The notes beneath the pieces are model-generated. The model was not told where the DNA came from. It saw only the letters and a list, made by a program, of their open reading frames with translations, and ran no database searches. A DNA stretch of 33,470 nucleotides. Source: Pseudomonadota bacterium (GTDB taxonomy: Bacteria > Pseudomonadota > Alphaproteobacteria > Acetobacterales > Acetobacteraceae). Positions 9,747-18,596 of this stretch are shown here, in pieces. The position numbers were made by a program, and so were the translations under genes. How positions within the stretch are numbered: position 1 is the first letter of the stretch; every line of letters starts with the position of its first letter. The DNA lies in the NCBI GenBank assembly GCA_021826425.1, contig JAKAZY010000001.1, positions 1 through 33,470 on the forward strand, read 5' to 3'.

Positions 9747-10685
9747 ATGCTGTCGGAACGGAAAATTGCTACGGTTTTTGGTGCTTCCGGATTTTTGGGG
9801 CGCTATGTCGTACAGCGGCTCGCGGCGCGCGGCTACACCGTTCGCGCCGCCGTGCGCGATACCGAAGCGGCGAAAATCGTTCGCCCGGTAGGAGTGGCGG
9901 GCCAGATTGTGGCGCTTTATGCGCCTGTTTCCCAAGAGGCTCTGGCGGCGCGTGCCATTGAGGGCGCGGATACGGTTATCAATCTAGCCGGTATACTAGT
10001 GGAATCGCAGAAGGGCGACTTTTATCGCACCCATACGGATGGAGCGGGCCGTGTGGCGCGGCTTGCGCATGCGGCTGGTGCCAGGCTCGTGCATGTGTCC
10101 GCCATTGGCGCCAACCCCGCCAGTCCGTCAATCTATGCCCGCAGCAAGGGCGAGGGTGAGCAGGCCGTGAAGAGCGTTCACCCCCGCGCCGCGATCCTGC
10201 GCCCGTCGGTTATCTTCGGCGCAGAGGATGAGTTCTTCAACCGCTTCGCCAAAATGGCGGCTTTGTTCCCAGTTCTGCCGATTGTGTATGGTGAAACTAA
10301 GTTTCAGCCGGTTTATGTGGCAAATGTCGCGGACGCGGTGCTGGCGGCACTCGGGCCGTTGGGCGCCGGCAAGTTATTTGAGTTGGGTGGTCCGCAGCAG
10401 CAATCCTTCAAGGCGTTGATCCAGCACATGCTGGCGATCATAGAGCGCAAATCGCATATATGGGACATGCCGATAGGGCTTGCGCGGCTGCTGGCGATGA
10501 TCCCTGGCTCGGGGCTGACTGCTGATCAGATCACGTTGCTAGCGTTGGATAACGTGGTTACGCCGGGCTTGCCGGGCCTCTTGGAGCTTGGCATTGCCCC
10601 GACGCCGATGGACTTGGTCTTACCGCTTTACTTGGCGCGTTACCGCGTCGGTGGTCGACGTCACAATGATGTTTTTAACGAATAG
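9747..10685 (+). CDS. NDUFA9-like (complex I-associated) NAD-dependent epimerase/SDR
   Basis: ORF 9564..10685 overlaps the tRNA, so the start at 9747 is preferred (MLSERKIATVFGASGFLGRYVVQRLAARGYTVRAAVRD). Also VHVSAIGANPASPSIYARSKGEGEQAV and LRPSVIFGAEDEFFNRFA. Confidence 0.88.
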   Translation: MLSERKIATVFGASGFLGRYVVQRLAARGYTVRAAVRDTEAAKIVRPVGVAGQIVALYAPVSQEALAARAIEGADTVINLAGILVESQKGDFYRTHTDGAGRVARLAHAAGARLVHVSAIGANPASPSIYARSKGEGEQAVKSVHPRAAILRPSVIFGAEDEFFNRFAKMAALFPVLPIVYGETKFQPVYVANVADAVLAALGPLGAGKLFELGGPQQQSFKALIQHMLAIIERKSHIWDMPIGLARLLAMIPGSGLTADQITLLALDNVVTPGLPGLLELGIAPTPMDLVLPLYLARYRVGGRRHNDVFNE

Positions 10686-10809
10686 GTCCGCTACGTGTCT
10701 TATTTATATCTAGACTCCGAGCTCCCAACCGTTAGGACGCTTGGTATCGGCGTTAAATAAGTCAGTATAGCTTTTATATTTTAAAAAAACCCTTGGCACT
10801 CTGTCAAAA

Positions 10810-10881
10810 ATCTCGCTAAGAGCGGGTTCTGACCCTGCGGAGCGCTGCGCGCTGTACTCCGCCCCTATTTGCGAGCGAGAT
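10810..10881 (+). promoter_or_regulatory. candidate structured 5' leader of gltD (three-way-junction-like fold pairing with the start-proximal region)
   Basis: Outer 8-bp stem ATCTCGCT (10810-10817) / AGCGAGAT (10874-10881), ending 3 nt before the ATG at 10885. It encloses GGGT/ACCC (10824-27/10832-35) and GCGGAG/CTCCGC (10837-42/10857-62). Confidence 0.4.
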
Positions 10882-10884
10882 AAA

Positions 10885-12318
10885 ATGGCTGAACGGATGC
10901 TGAAATTCATCAATCTGCCTCAGCAGACGCCTAAGAAGCGGTTGGCTGAGACTCGGCGCGAGGATTTTCAGGAAATTTACGATGATTTCCAACCGGAGGC
11001 GGCCGCCGCACAGGCAAGCCGTTGCTCGCAATGTGGTATTCCGTTCTGCTCGGTGCATTGTCCGCTCTCCAATAATATCCCGGACTGGCTGAAGCTCACG
11101 GCCGAGGGGCGGCTTGAGGAAGCGTATGAGCTTTCCTCTGCAACCAACACATTTCCTGAGATTTGCGGCCGCATCTGCCCACAAGACAGACTGTGTGAAG
11201 GTAATTGCGTGATCGAAAAAGGCTTCGATTCGGTCACCATCGGCGCGGTTGAACGCTACATCACCGATACCGCGTTCGAGAATAACTGGGTCAAGCCCAT
11301 CGCCCCGGCCTCAGAACGCCCAGAAACCGTCGGCATTATCGGCTCTGGCCCGGCGGGGCTCGCGGCTGCGGAGCGGCTGCGCGCCCAAGGCTATCAGGTA
11401 ACCGTTTACGACCGGCATGACCGCGTCGGCGGGCTGCTGATCTACGGCATTCCCGGCTTCAAGCTGGAGAAGGAGATCGTGCTGCGCCGCTGGAAATGGC
11501 TGGAAGAGGGCGGGGTGAAATTCGTGCTGAACGCCGATATCGGCGGCGCGGTGCCGTTTTCCAGGCTGCGTGTCGAGCACGACGCGGTACTGATCGCTAC
11601 CGGGGTGTATAAGGCGCGCGAGATCGGTGGGCCGGGTGCCGGCCTGCCGGGTATCGTCAAGGCGCTGGATTTTCTCATCACCTCCAACCGTAAGGGCCTG
11701 GGCGATGCGGTGCCGGATTACGATTCCGGCCTGCTGAACGCCGCCGGCAAGGATGTTGTGGTCATCGGCGGCGGCGATACGGCGATGGATTGCGTGCGCA
11801 CCGCCATCCGCCAGAATGCAAAATCTGTCACCTGCCTTTATCGGCGTGACCGCCAGAACATGCCGGGCTCTCTGCGTGAGGTGAAAAACGCCGAAGAGGA
11901 AGGTGTCACCTTCGCTTGGCTTTCCGCGCCGGAAGCGTTCCTTGGCGATGATAAGGTAACCGGCGTGCGCGCCGTGCGGATGCATCTTGGCCTGCCGGAT
12001 GCTTCGGGCAGGCAGTCTGTTGAGACGATTGAGAACTCTTCCTTCACCGTCAAGGCGGATCTTGTCATCAAGGCGCTCGGCTTCGATCCCGAGGAGTTGC
12101 CCGCCGCGTTCAACGAACCGGCGCTGCAACTCACCGGCTGGAGCACGCTGAAGGTGAACCCTCGCAGCTTTGAAACCTCGTTGCCCGGCGTTTACGCCGC
12201 TGGCGATATCGTGCGCGGTGCCTCGCTCGTCGTCTGGGCCATCCGAGACGGGCGCGATGCCGCCGCCGCCATCCATCGCCAATTTCAGACTGCCCAACAG
12301 GCGCAGGCCGCGGAGTAA
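10885..12318 (+). CDS. gltD: glutamate synthase (NADPH) small subunit
   Basis: CSQCGIPFCSVHCPLSNNIPDW, CGRICPQDRLCEGNC, GSGPAGLAAAERLR, VIGGGDTAMDCVRTAIRQ. Confidence 0.96.
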   Translation: MAERMLKFINLPQQTPKKRLAETRREDFQEIYDDFQPEAAAAQASRCSQCGIPFCSVHCPLSNNIPDWLKLTAEGRLEEAYELSSATNTFPEICGRICPQDRLCEGNCVIEKGFDSVTIGAVERYITDTAFENNWVKPIAPASERPETVGIIGSGPAGLAAAERLRAQGYQVTVYDRHDRVGGLLIYGIPGFKLEKEIVLRRWKWLEEGGVKFVLNADIGGAVPFSRLRVEHDAVLIATGVYKAREIGGPGAGLPGIVKALDFLITSNRKGLGDAVPDYDSGLLNAAGKDVVVIGGGDTAMDCVRTAIRQNAKSVTCLYRRDRQNMPGSLREVKNAEEEGVTFAWLSAPEAFLGDDKVTGVRAVRMHLGLPDASGRQSVETIENSSFTVKADLVIKALGFDPEELPAAFNEPALQLTGWSTLKVNPRSFETSLPGVYAAGDIVRGASLVVWAIRDGRDAAAAIHRQFQTAQQAQAAE

Positions 12319-12323
12319 TCGCC

Positions 12324-15300
12324 ATGAATCATGAAACCGCACCGGAATTTTTGGCTGCCTGGGACGCCAACAAGCAAATCCTGCGCGAAACCTATTTGTC
12401 CAACCAGGAACACGATGCCTGTGGCGTCGGCCTTGTTGCTGCGCTGGATGGCAAGAAACGCAGGGACATCGTACAGGCCGGCATCGACGCGCTGAAAGCC
12501 GTCTGGCATCGCGGCGCTGTGGATGCCGATGGCAAGACCGGCGACGGTGCGGGCATCCATATCGAAATCCCACAGGATTTCTTTGCCGATGAAATCAAGC
12601 GCGGCGGCGACCGGCTTCGCGAAAGCCCTATCGCGGTAGGCATGGTGTTCTTGCCGAAAACCGACCTTGGCGCGCAGGAGCGCTGCCGCCAGATCGTGGA
12701 AACCGAAATCCTGAATTTTGGCTATCGCATTTATGGCTGGCGGCAAGTGCCCATTAACGTCGCATGCATAGGCGAGAAGGCGAACGCAACGCGCCCCGAA
12801 ATCGAACAGATCATGCTCTGGAATGCCCGCGGCATCGCCGAGGATGAGTTCGAACGCGAGCTCTACATCATTCGCCGCAAGATCGAGAAGGCGGCCATCG
12901 AGGCGCAGATCCAGGACCTTTATCTCTGCTCGCTCTCCTGTCGCTCTATTGTTTACAAGGGCATGTTCCTGGCCGAAAGCCTGACGGAATTCTACCCTGA
13001 CCTGTTGGATGCGCGTTTTGTCTCGCGCTTTGCCATATATCACCAGCGTTATTCCACCAACACCTTCCCCACCTGGAAGCTGGCCCAACCCTTCCGCATG
13101 CTGGCGCATAACGGCGAGATCAACACCGTGGCCGGTAATGTCAACTGGATGCAAAGCCACGAAACCCGCCTGGGCGCTCAAGGGCTGGACGAATTTCTGG
13201 ATTACGTGAAGCCTGTGGTGCAGGCTGCCGGTTCCGACACGGCGGCCTTGGACAATGTTTTCGAGCTACTGGTGCGCGCTGGGCGCGACGCGCCGATGGC
13301 GAAGACGCTGATGATCCCGCCTTCCATCTCCAGCGACGCGACGATGCCCCAGGCCCATAAGGACCTGTTCCTCTATTGCAATGCTGTGATGGAGCCGTGG
13401 GACGGTCCGGCTGCCGTCTGCGCCTCCGATGGCCGCTTCGTCATCGCGGGTCTGGACCGCAACGGCCTGCGCCCCTTGCGGTACTCCATCACCCGGCAGA
13501 ACATGCTCATAGTGGGTTCTGAAACCGGCATGGTGAAGTTGGATGAGGAAGATATCATCGAGAAAGGTGCGGTCGGCCCCGGCCAGACCATCGCCGTGGA
13601 CCTTGATGAATCGAAATTCTACCACGATGCTGAACTGAAAGACCTGCTGGCCGCGCGGCAGGATTTCGCCGCCTGGACCAAGCGCATCACCGTCATCGAC
13701 CATATCGTGAAAACTGACGCGCCAGAGCCTGTGCGCCTGGACGCCGAGGCGCTGCGTCGGCGTCAGCTCGCGGTCGGGTTCTCGCTCGAGGATATGGAGC
13801 TGATCCTGCACCCGATGGTGGAAACCGCGCAGGAGGCCACAGGCTCGATGGGCGATGACACACCCGTCGCCGTGTTGTCCGACCGGTACCGTGGCCTGCA
13901 CCATTATTTTCGCCAGAGCTTCAGCCAGGTGACCAATCCAGCGATCGATAGCTTGCGCGAAACCAGAGTGATGACGCTGAAAACGCGCCTGGGTAATCTC
14001 GGCAATGTGCTCGACGAAACCGAGGACCAGTGCGATTTACTGCAACTCGAATCGCCGGTGCTCTCCAGCGCTGAATTCGAGGCGATGCGCCGCACCATGG
14101 GCGCTTCCGCCTGCGTGGTGGATGCCACCTTCAAAATCGCCAACGGAGAGGGCGGGCTTCGCCGCGCCATCGAGCGCATCCGTCGCGAAGCCGAGGAAGG
14201 TGTGCGTGCCGGCTGCACGCATGTGATTCTCACCGATGAAGGCATGAGCCCTGAGCGCGCGCCGATCCCGATGATCCTCGCCACCGGCGCTGTGCACACG
14301 CATCTCGTGCGGCAGTCTTTGCGCACGTTCACCTCGCTGAACGTGCGTTCCTCTGAATGCCTGGACGTGCATTATTTCGCGGTGCTGGTGGGCGTGGGCG
14401 CCACCACGGTTAACGCCTATCTGGCACAGGAATGCATCGCGGACCGCCATGCGCGCGGTCTGTTTGGCAATATGTCGCTGAAAGAATGCGTCGCCTGCTA
14501 TAAGAAAGCGGTGGATAAGGGGCTGCTGAAGGTGATGTCAAAGCTCGGCATCTCCGTCATCTCCTCCTACCGCGGCGGTTATAATTTTGAGGCCATCGGG
14601 CTTTCCCGCGCGCTGGTGGGTGAGTTCTTCCCCGGTATGGCCTCACGCATTTCAGGCATCGGTCTACCTGGCATCGCGCATAAGGTGCTGGAGCTGCACC
14701 AGAAAGCTTGGGGTGGTGTTGCCGTGCCGTTGGATGCCGGCGGGCTGTACCGCTTGCGCCGTACCGGCGAGGCCCATGCTTTCGACAATAACGCCATCCA
14801 TCTGCTGCAGACGGCTGTAGGCACCGGCTCCTACCGGATGTTCAAGAGATATTCAGAGATGGTACGCAAGCAAAAGCCGGTGGCTTTGCGCGACCTGCTG
14901 GATTTCCGCATGGAGGGCTTAAGCCCCATCTCGCCTGACGAGGTGGAGAGCATAACCTCCATCCGTAGGCGTTTGCTGGCTCCTGGCATTTCGCTGGGTG
15001 CGCTCAGCCCGGAAGCGCATGAGACGCTGTCCATCGCCATGAACCGCATCGGTGCGCGGTCTGATTCCGGCGAGGGTGGCGAAGACCCCGCCCGCGCTGA
15101 ACCGCGCCCGAATGGCGATAACGCCTCTTCTGCGATCAAGCAGATCGCCTCCGGCCGCTTCGGTGTCACCGCGGAATATCTGAATGACTGCAAGGAGATC
15201 GAGATTAAGGTGGCGCAGGGCGCGAAACCGGGTGAGGGCGGGCAGTTGCCCGGCTTCAAGGTGACGGAGCTCATCGCCAGGCTGCGCCACTCCACCCCAG

Positions 15301-16856
15301 GCGTTACGCTGATCTCGCCGCCGCCGCATCACGACATTTATTCCATCGAGGATCTGGCGCAGCTGATTTACGACCTGAAGCAGATCAACCCGCGCGCCAC
15401 GGTCTGCGTAAAGCTGGTGGCGCGCTCAGGCATCGGCACCATCGCCGCGGGTGTGGCGAAGGCCAAGGCCGATGCGATTCTGATCTCCGGCCATGTTGGC
15501 GGCACTGGTGCCAGCCCGCAAAGCTCGGTGAAATATGCCGGTATGCCCTGGGAGATGGGGCTTTCTGAGGCCCATCAGGTGCTCATGCTCAACCGGTTGC
15601 GTCACCAGGTGGTGCTGCGCACGGATGGTGGCTTAAAAACCGGGCGCGATGTCGTCATCGCCGCCATGCTGGGTGCCGAGGAATTTGGCATCGGCACGGC
15701 TTCGCTTATCGCCATGGGCTGCATCATGGTCCGGCAATGCCACTCCAACACCTGCCCGGTGGGCGTGTGCACACAGGATGAAGCGCTTCGCCAGAAATTC
15801 GATGGCACGCCGGAGAAGGTCATCAATTTGTTTTCCTTCGTGGCAGAGGAGGTGCGCGAGATTCTGGCCTCGCTCGGCTTCCGCTCCCTGCACGAGATCA
15901 TCGGCCGGACCGATTTGCTGCATCAGGTTTCGCGCGGCGCTGAATATCTTGATGACCTCGACCTCAACCCGCTCCTGGCTCAGGCCGATCCCGGCCCCTA
16001 TGCGCGCTATTGCACGCGCGTGGGCCGCAATGAGGTGCCGGAGACGCTGGATGCGCAGATGATCGAGGATGCCGAGCCGTTCTTTAAAAACGGCGAGAAG
16101 ATGCAGTTGCAATATAACATCCGCAACACGCACCGCGCCATCGGCACCAAGTTCAGCTCGCAGATCGTCGCCAAATACCGCAAGGCGAAGCTGCAACCAG
16201 GCCACGTGACCGTGCGGCTGCGTGGCTCGGCCGGGCAAAGTCTCGGGGCCTTCGCGGTGCAGGGGCTGAAGCTAGAAGTGTTTGGCGATGCCAACGATTA
16301 TGTGGGCAAGGGGCTTTCCGGCGGCAGTATCGTGGTGCGTCCCGGCCCGTCTTCCAAGCTCAAAACCAATGAGAACACCATCATAGGCAACACGGTGCTT
16401 TACGGTGCTGCCGCGGGCAGTTTGTTCGCGGCGGGCCTGGCGGGCGAGCGCTTCGCCGTGCGCAATTCGGGTGCCATTGCCGTAGTGGAGGGCATTGGCT
16501 GCAATGGCTGTGAGTACATGACCGGCGGTACGGTGGTGGTGCTGGGTGAGGTGGGCGATAATTTCGGCGCCGGCTTCACCGGCGGCATCGCCTTTATTTA
16601 CGACCGCGCAAAGACATTAGAGATGCGGCTGAATAAAGAAACGCTGCATTGGCAGCGGGTTAATTCCACCCATTGGGCCGGCGTGCTGCGCGGGTTGGTG
16701 GAAAGGCATGTGGCCGAAACAGAAAGCCGCTATGCCGCCACGCTGCTGAATGACTGGGACCGCGAGGCCCCGCATTTCTGGCAGGTGGTGCCAACTGAGT
16801 ACATTAAATACCTGCCCGCGGCACTCGATGACGCGCCGGCGCTAAAATCGGCCTGA
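12324..16856 (+). CDS. gltB: glutamate synthase large subunit
   Basis: 1510 aa. EHDACGVG (amidotransferase Cys after a propeptide), SGHVGGTGASP, CHSNTCPVGVCTQ, and C-terminal GXGXG-type repeats. Confidence 0.97.
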   Translation: MNHETAPEFLAAWDANKQILRETYLSNQEHDACGVGLVAALDGKKRRDIVQAGIDALKAVWHRGAVDADGKTGDGAGIHIEIPQDFFADEIKRGGDRLRESPIAVGMVFLPKTDLGAQERCRQIVETEILNFGYRIYGWRQVPINVACIGEKANATRPEIEQIMLWNARGIAEDEFERELYIIRRKIEKAAIEAQIQDLYLCSLSCRSIVYKGMFLAESLTEFYPDLLDARFVSRFAIYHQRYSTNTFPTWKLAQPFRMLAHNGEINTVAGNVNWMQSHETRLGAQGLDEFLDYVKPVVQAAGSDTAALDNVFELLVRAGRDAPMAKTLMIPPSISSDATMPQAHKDLFLYCNAVMEPWDGPAAVCASDGRFVIAGLDRNGLRPLRYSITRQNMLIVGSETGMVKLDEEDIIEKGAVGPGQTIAVDLDESKFYHDAELKDLLAARQDFAAWTKRITVIDHIVKTDAPEPVRLDAEALRRRQLAVGFSLEDMELILHPMVETAQEATGSMGDDTPVAVLSDRYRGLHHYFRQSFSQVTNPAIDSLRETRVMTLKTRLGNLGNVLDETEDQCDLLQLESPVLSSAEFEAMRRTMGASACVVDATFKIANGEGGLRRAIERIRREAEEGVRAGCTHVILTDEGMSPERAPIPMILATGAVHTHLVRQSLRTFTSLNVRSSECLDVHYFAVLVGVGATTVNAYLAQECIADRHARGLFGNMSLKECVACYKKAVDKGLLKVMSKLGISVISSYRGGYNFEAIGLSRALVGEFFPGMASRISGIGLPGIAHKVLELHQKAWGGVAVPLDAGGLYRLRRTGEAHAFDNNAIHLLQTAVGTGSYRMFKRYSEMVRKQKPVALRDLLDFRMEGLSPISPDEVESITSIRRRLLAPGISLGALSPEAHETLSIAMNRIGARSDSGEGGEDPARAEPRPNGDNASSAIKQIASGRFGVTAEYLNDCKEIEIKVAQGAKPGEGGQLPGFKVTELIARLRHSTPGVTLISPPPHHDIYSIEDLAQLIYDLKQINPRATVCVKLVARSGIGTIAAGVAKAKADAILISGHVGGTGASPQSSVKYAGMPWEMGLSEAHQVLMLNRLRHQVVLRTDGGLKTGRDVVIAAMLGAEEFGIGTASLIAMGCIMVRQCHSNTCPVGVCTQDEALRQKFDGTPEKVINLFSFVAEEVREILASLGFRSLHEIIGRTDLLHQVSRGAEYLDDLDLNPLLAQADPGPYARYCTRVGRNEVPETLDAQMIEDAEPFFKNGEKMQLQYNIRNTHRAIGTKFSSQIVAKYRKAKLQPGHVTVRLRGSAGQSLGAFAVQGLKLEVFGDANDYVGKGLSGGSIVVRPGPSSKLKTNENTIIGNTVLYGAAAGSLFAAGLAGERFAVRNSGAIAVVEGIGCNGCEYMTGGTVVVLGEVGDNFGAGFTGGIAFIYDRAKTLEMRLNKETLHWQRVNSTHWAGVLRGLVERHVAETESRYAATLLNDWDREAPHFWQVVPTEYIKYLPAALDDAPALKSA

Positions 16857-16866
16857 CCATTATCCC

Positions 16867-16901
16867 AAGAGGCTGCTTTTTTAAAAAGGCAGCCTCTTTT
16901 T
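16867..16901 (+). terminator. rho-independent terminator after gltB
   Basis: 10-bp perfect stem AAGAGGCTGC/GCAGCCTCTT with an AT-rich loop (TTTTTTAAAAAG), followed by further T residues. Confidence 0.85.
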
Positions 16902-16932
16902 GCGGGCTTTTTAGAATGCCATAATCGCGGCC

Positions 16933-17601
16933 ATGCGAGTCCTATATCACCTTCCGCTCTCCCCCTATTCGCGTAAGGTGCGAATGGTTTTGGCGGAAAA
17001 GCGTCTTCCCTTTGAGCTACGGGTCGAGAAAGTCTGGGACCGTCAGCCAAGCTATCTGGAGATGAACCCGGCTTGCACCGTGCCGACGCTGATTGAGGAT
17101 AACGGTCTCGTCGTGCCGGATTCACGGGTGATCTGCGAATATCTGGAAGAAGCCTACCCGGACAGCTCACTACTCAGCCGGTCCCAACCGGAGCGTGTGG
17201 AAACCCGTCGCCTTATCGCCTGGTTCGATGAGAAATTCTACGACGAGGTGGTCCGCAGCCTATATTGGGAAAAAAACCTTAAACAGGTCCTCAAGCTCGG
17301 CGCGCCGGATGGCAATGCCCTGCGGGCTGGCTACGCAAATTTGAAGCAGCATTTGCTCTATATCGGCTGGCTTGCTGAACACCGGCGCTGGCTGGCGGGA
17401 GCCAATCTGTCGGTGGCTGATTTCGCCGCCGCTGCCATGCTCTCCACGCTGGATTTCATGGGGGACGTGGATTGGTCCGTCTCCGCCCCCGCGAAGGAAT
17501 GGTACGCACGCATCAAATCCCGCCCTTGCTTTCGCGCCGTGCTGTCTGATCGTGTCAATGGCTTGGTGCCACCGCCTCATTACGCGGATCTAGATTTTTA
17601 G
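16933..17601 (+). CDS. glutathione S-transferase family protein, FzlA-like
   Basis: 222 aa. GST N-domain MRVLYHLPLSPYSRKVRMVLAEKRLPFEL, C-domain WLAGANLSVADFAAAAMLSTLDFMGDVDW, and terminus IKSRPCFRAVLSDRVNGLVPPPHYADLDF resembling alphaproteobacterial FzlA. Confidence 0.85.
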   Translation: MRVLYHLPLSPYSRKVRMVLAEKRLPFELRVEKVWDRQPSYLEMNPACTVPTLIEDNGLVVPDSRVICEYLEEAYPDSSLLSRSQPERVETRRLIAWFDEKFYDEVVRSLYWEKNLKQVLKLGAPDGNALRAGYANLKQHLLYIGWLAEHRRWLAGANLSVADFAAAAMLSTLDFMGDVDWSVSAPAKEWYARIKSRPCFRAVLSDRVNGLVPPPHYADLDF

Positions 17602-17767
17602 AGCCGGATCGGTCTCTACTTTGATTTGCTGGAGTTCGATTTAGACTTTCGGTGCGCTCGCATGGCGGCGCATAAATCGCATGCCGATCTTGCATTGATG
17701 CGCGCCATAAAGCACGCTTTGGGGCCGGCAGGGCGGTTCAACCCTGACAAACCATCCCGGAGACCTG

Positions 17768-18193
17768 ATGCAAGACCAGCCCCGCCTCGAAGACTTTCCA
17801 CTCCGCTCGTTCGACAAGCTGCGTTACGGCGACACCGACCGCCAAGGCCATGTGAATAACGTCGTTTTCGCCACGTTTCTGGAAACCGGGCGCTGCGATT
17901 TGCTGGATCGCGCCTTCGGACCCTCCCGCCTGGCTGCGGGTAATTTTGTCACCGCGCGTCTGGAGCTGGATTTTCGCGCTGAAATTTTCTGGCCCGGACA
18001 GGTCGAGATCGGCACGGCGGTAAAGACCATCGGCAACAGTTCAGTTCGCGTGGCGCAGGCGGTGTTCCAGAACGGAAAACTGGCCGCAACAAGCGAGTCG
18101 GTGATGGTGTATCTGGGCCAGAACAAGCGTCCGACATCGCTGCCTGATGACGCTCGCGCCGAACTTAAAGCGTTGATGCTGCCTTGCGCATGA
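17768..18193 (+). CDS. 4HBT-family acyl-CoA thioesterase
   Basis: Hotdog thioesterase pattern LRYGDTDRQGHVNNVVFATFLETGR. Confidence 0.88.
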   Translation: MQDQPRLEDFPLRSFDKLRYGDTDRQGHVNNVVFATFLETGRCDLLDRAFGPSRLAAGNFVTARLELDFRAEIFWPGQVEIGTAVKTIGNSSVRVAQAVFQNGKLAATSESVMVYLGQNKRPTSLPDDARAELKALMLPCA

Positions 18194-18596
18194 GCCGGTG
18201 AAGTATCCCCGCGTCGAGAAATTCAGGCCCCTCCGCCGTATAGCCTAATTTCTCGTAGAAACCCATGGCTTGGGTCTGTGCATCCAGCACGAAGCCGCTG
18301 CCCGGACATTCGGTCTCGATTGCCCGCATTACCGCTGCACCGATGCCGTATTTCCGGAAGGCTCTCAGCACCGCCACCCGGCCGATTTTTTGTAAACTAG
18401 GGGTTTTTTCAAAGGCTCGGGCCGTGCCAGCCGGCTCGCCATTCCACATCGCCAGTATATGCAGGGCTACATCATCAAATTCGTCCAGCTCTTGCTCCGC
18501 AGGCACACCCTGCTCGCCCGTGAACACCGCGAGGCGGATGGCAAAGCACGCCGCAAGCTCCGCCGAGCCGGGCAGCGCCCGTACAACCCGGATCAC
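18165..18596 (-). CDS. GNAT-family N-acetyltransferase
   Basis: CFAIRLAVFTGEQGVPAEQELDEFD, RVAVLRAFRKYGIGAAVMRAIE, LDAQTQAMGFYEKLGYTAEGPEFLDAGILH. Confidence 0.88.
   Translation of the reverse strand: MIRVVRALPGSAELAACFAIRLAVFTGEQGVPAEQELDEFDDVALHILAMWNGEPAGTARAFEKTPSLQKIGRVAVLRAFRKYGIGAAVMRAIETECPGSGFVLDAQTQAMGFYEKLGYTAEGPEFLDAGILHRLMRKAASTL

Noticed and set aside
10792-10808. Possible sigma-54 promoter upstream of gltD (TTGGCACTCTGTCAAA)
   Set aside because: The -24 TGGCAC half matches, but the -12 TTGC half is absent at the required spacing.
11311-12573. 420-aa minus-strand ORF opposite gltD/gltB
   Set aside because: Antisense shadow ORF in GC-rich coding sequence; Arg/Ala/His-rich with no recognisable domain.
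12285-13181. 298-aa minus-strand ORF opposite gltB
   Set aside because: Antisense shadow of the clear gltB reading frame; no family resemblance.
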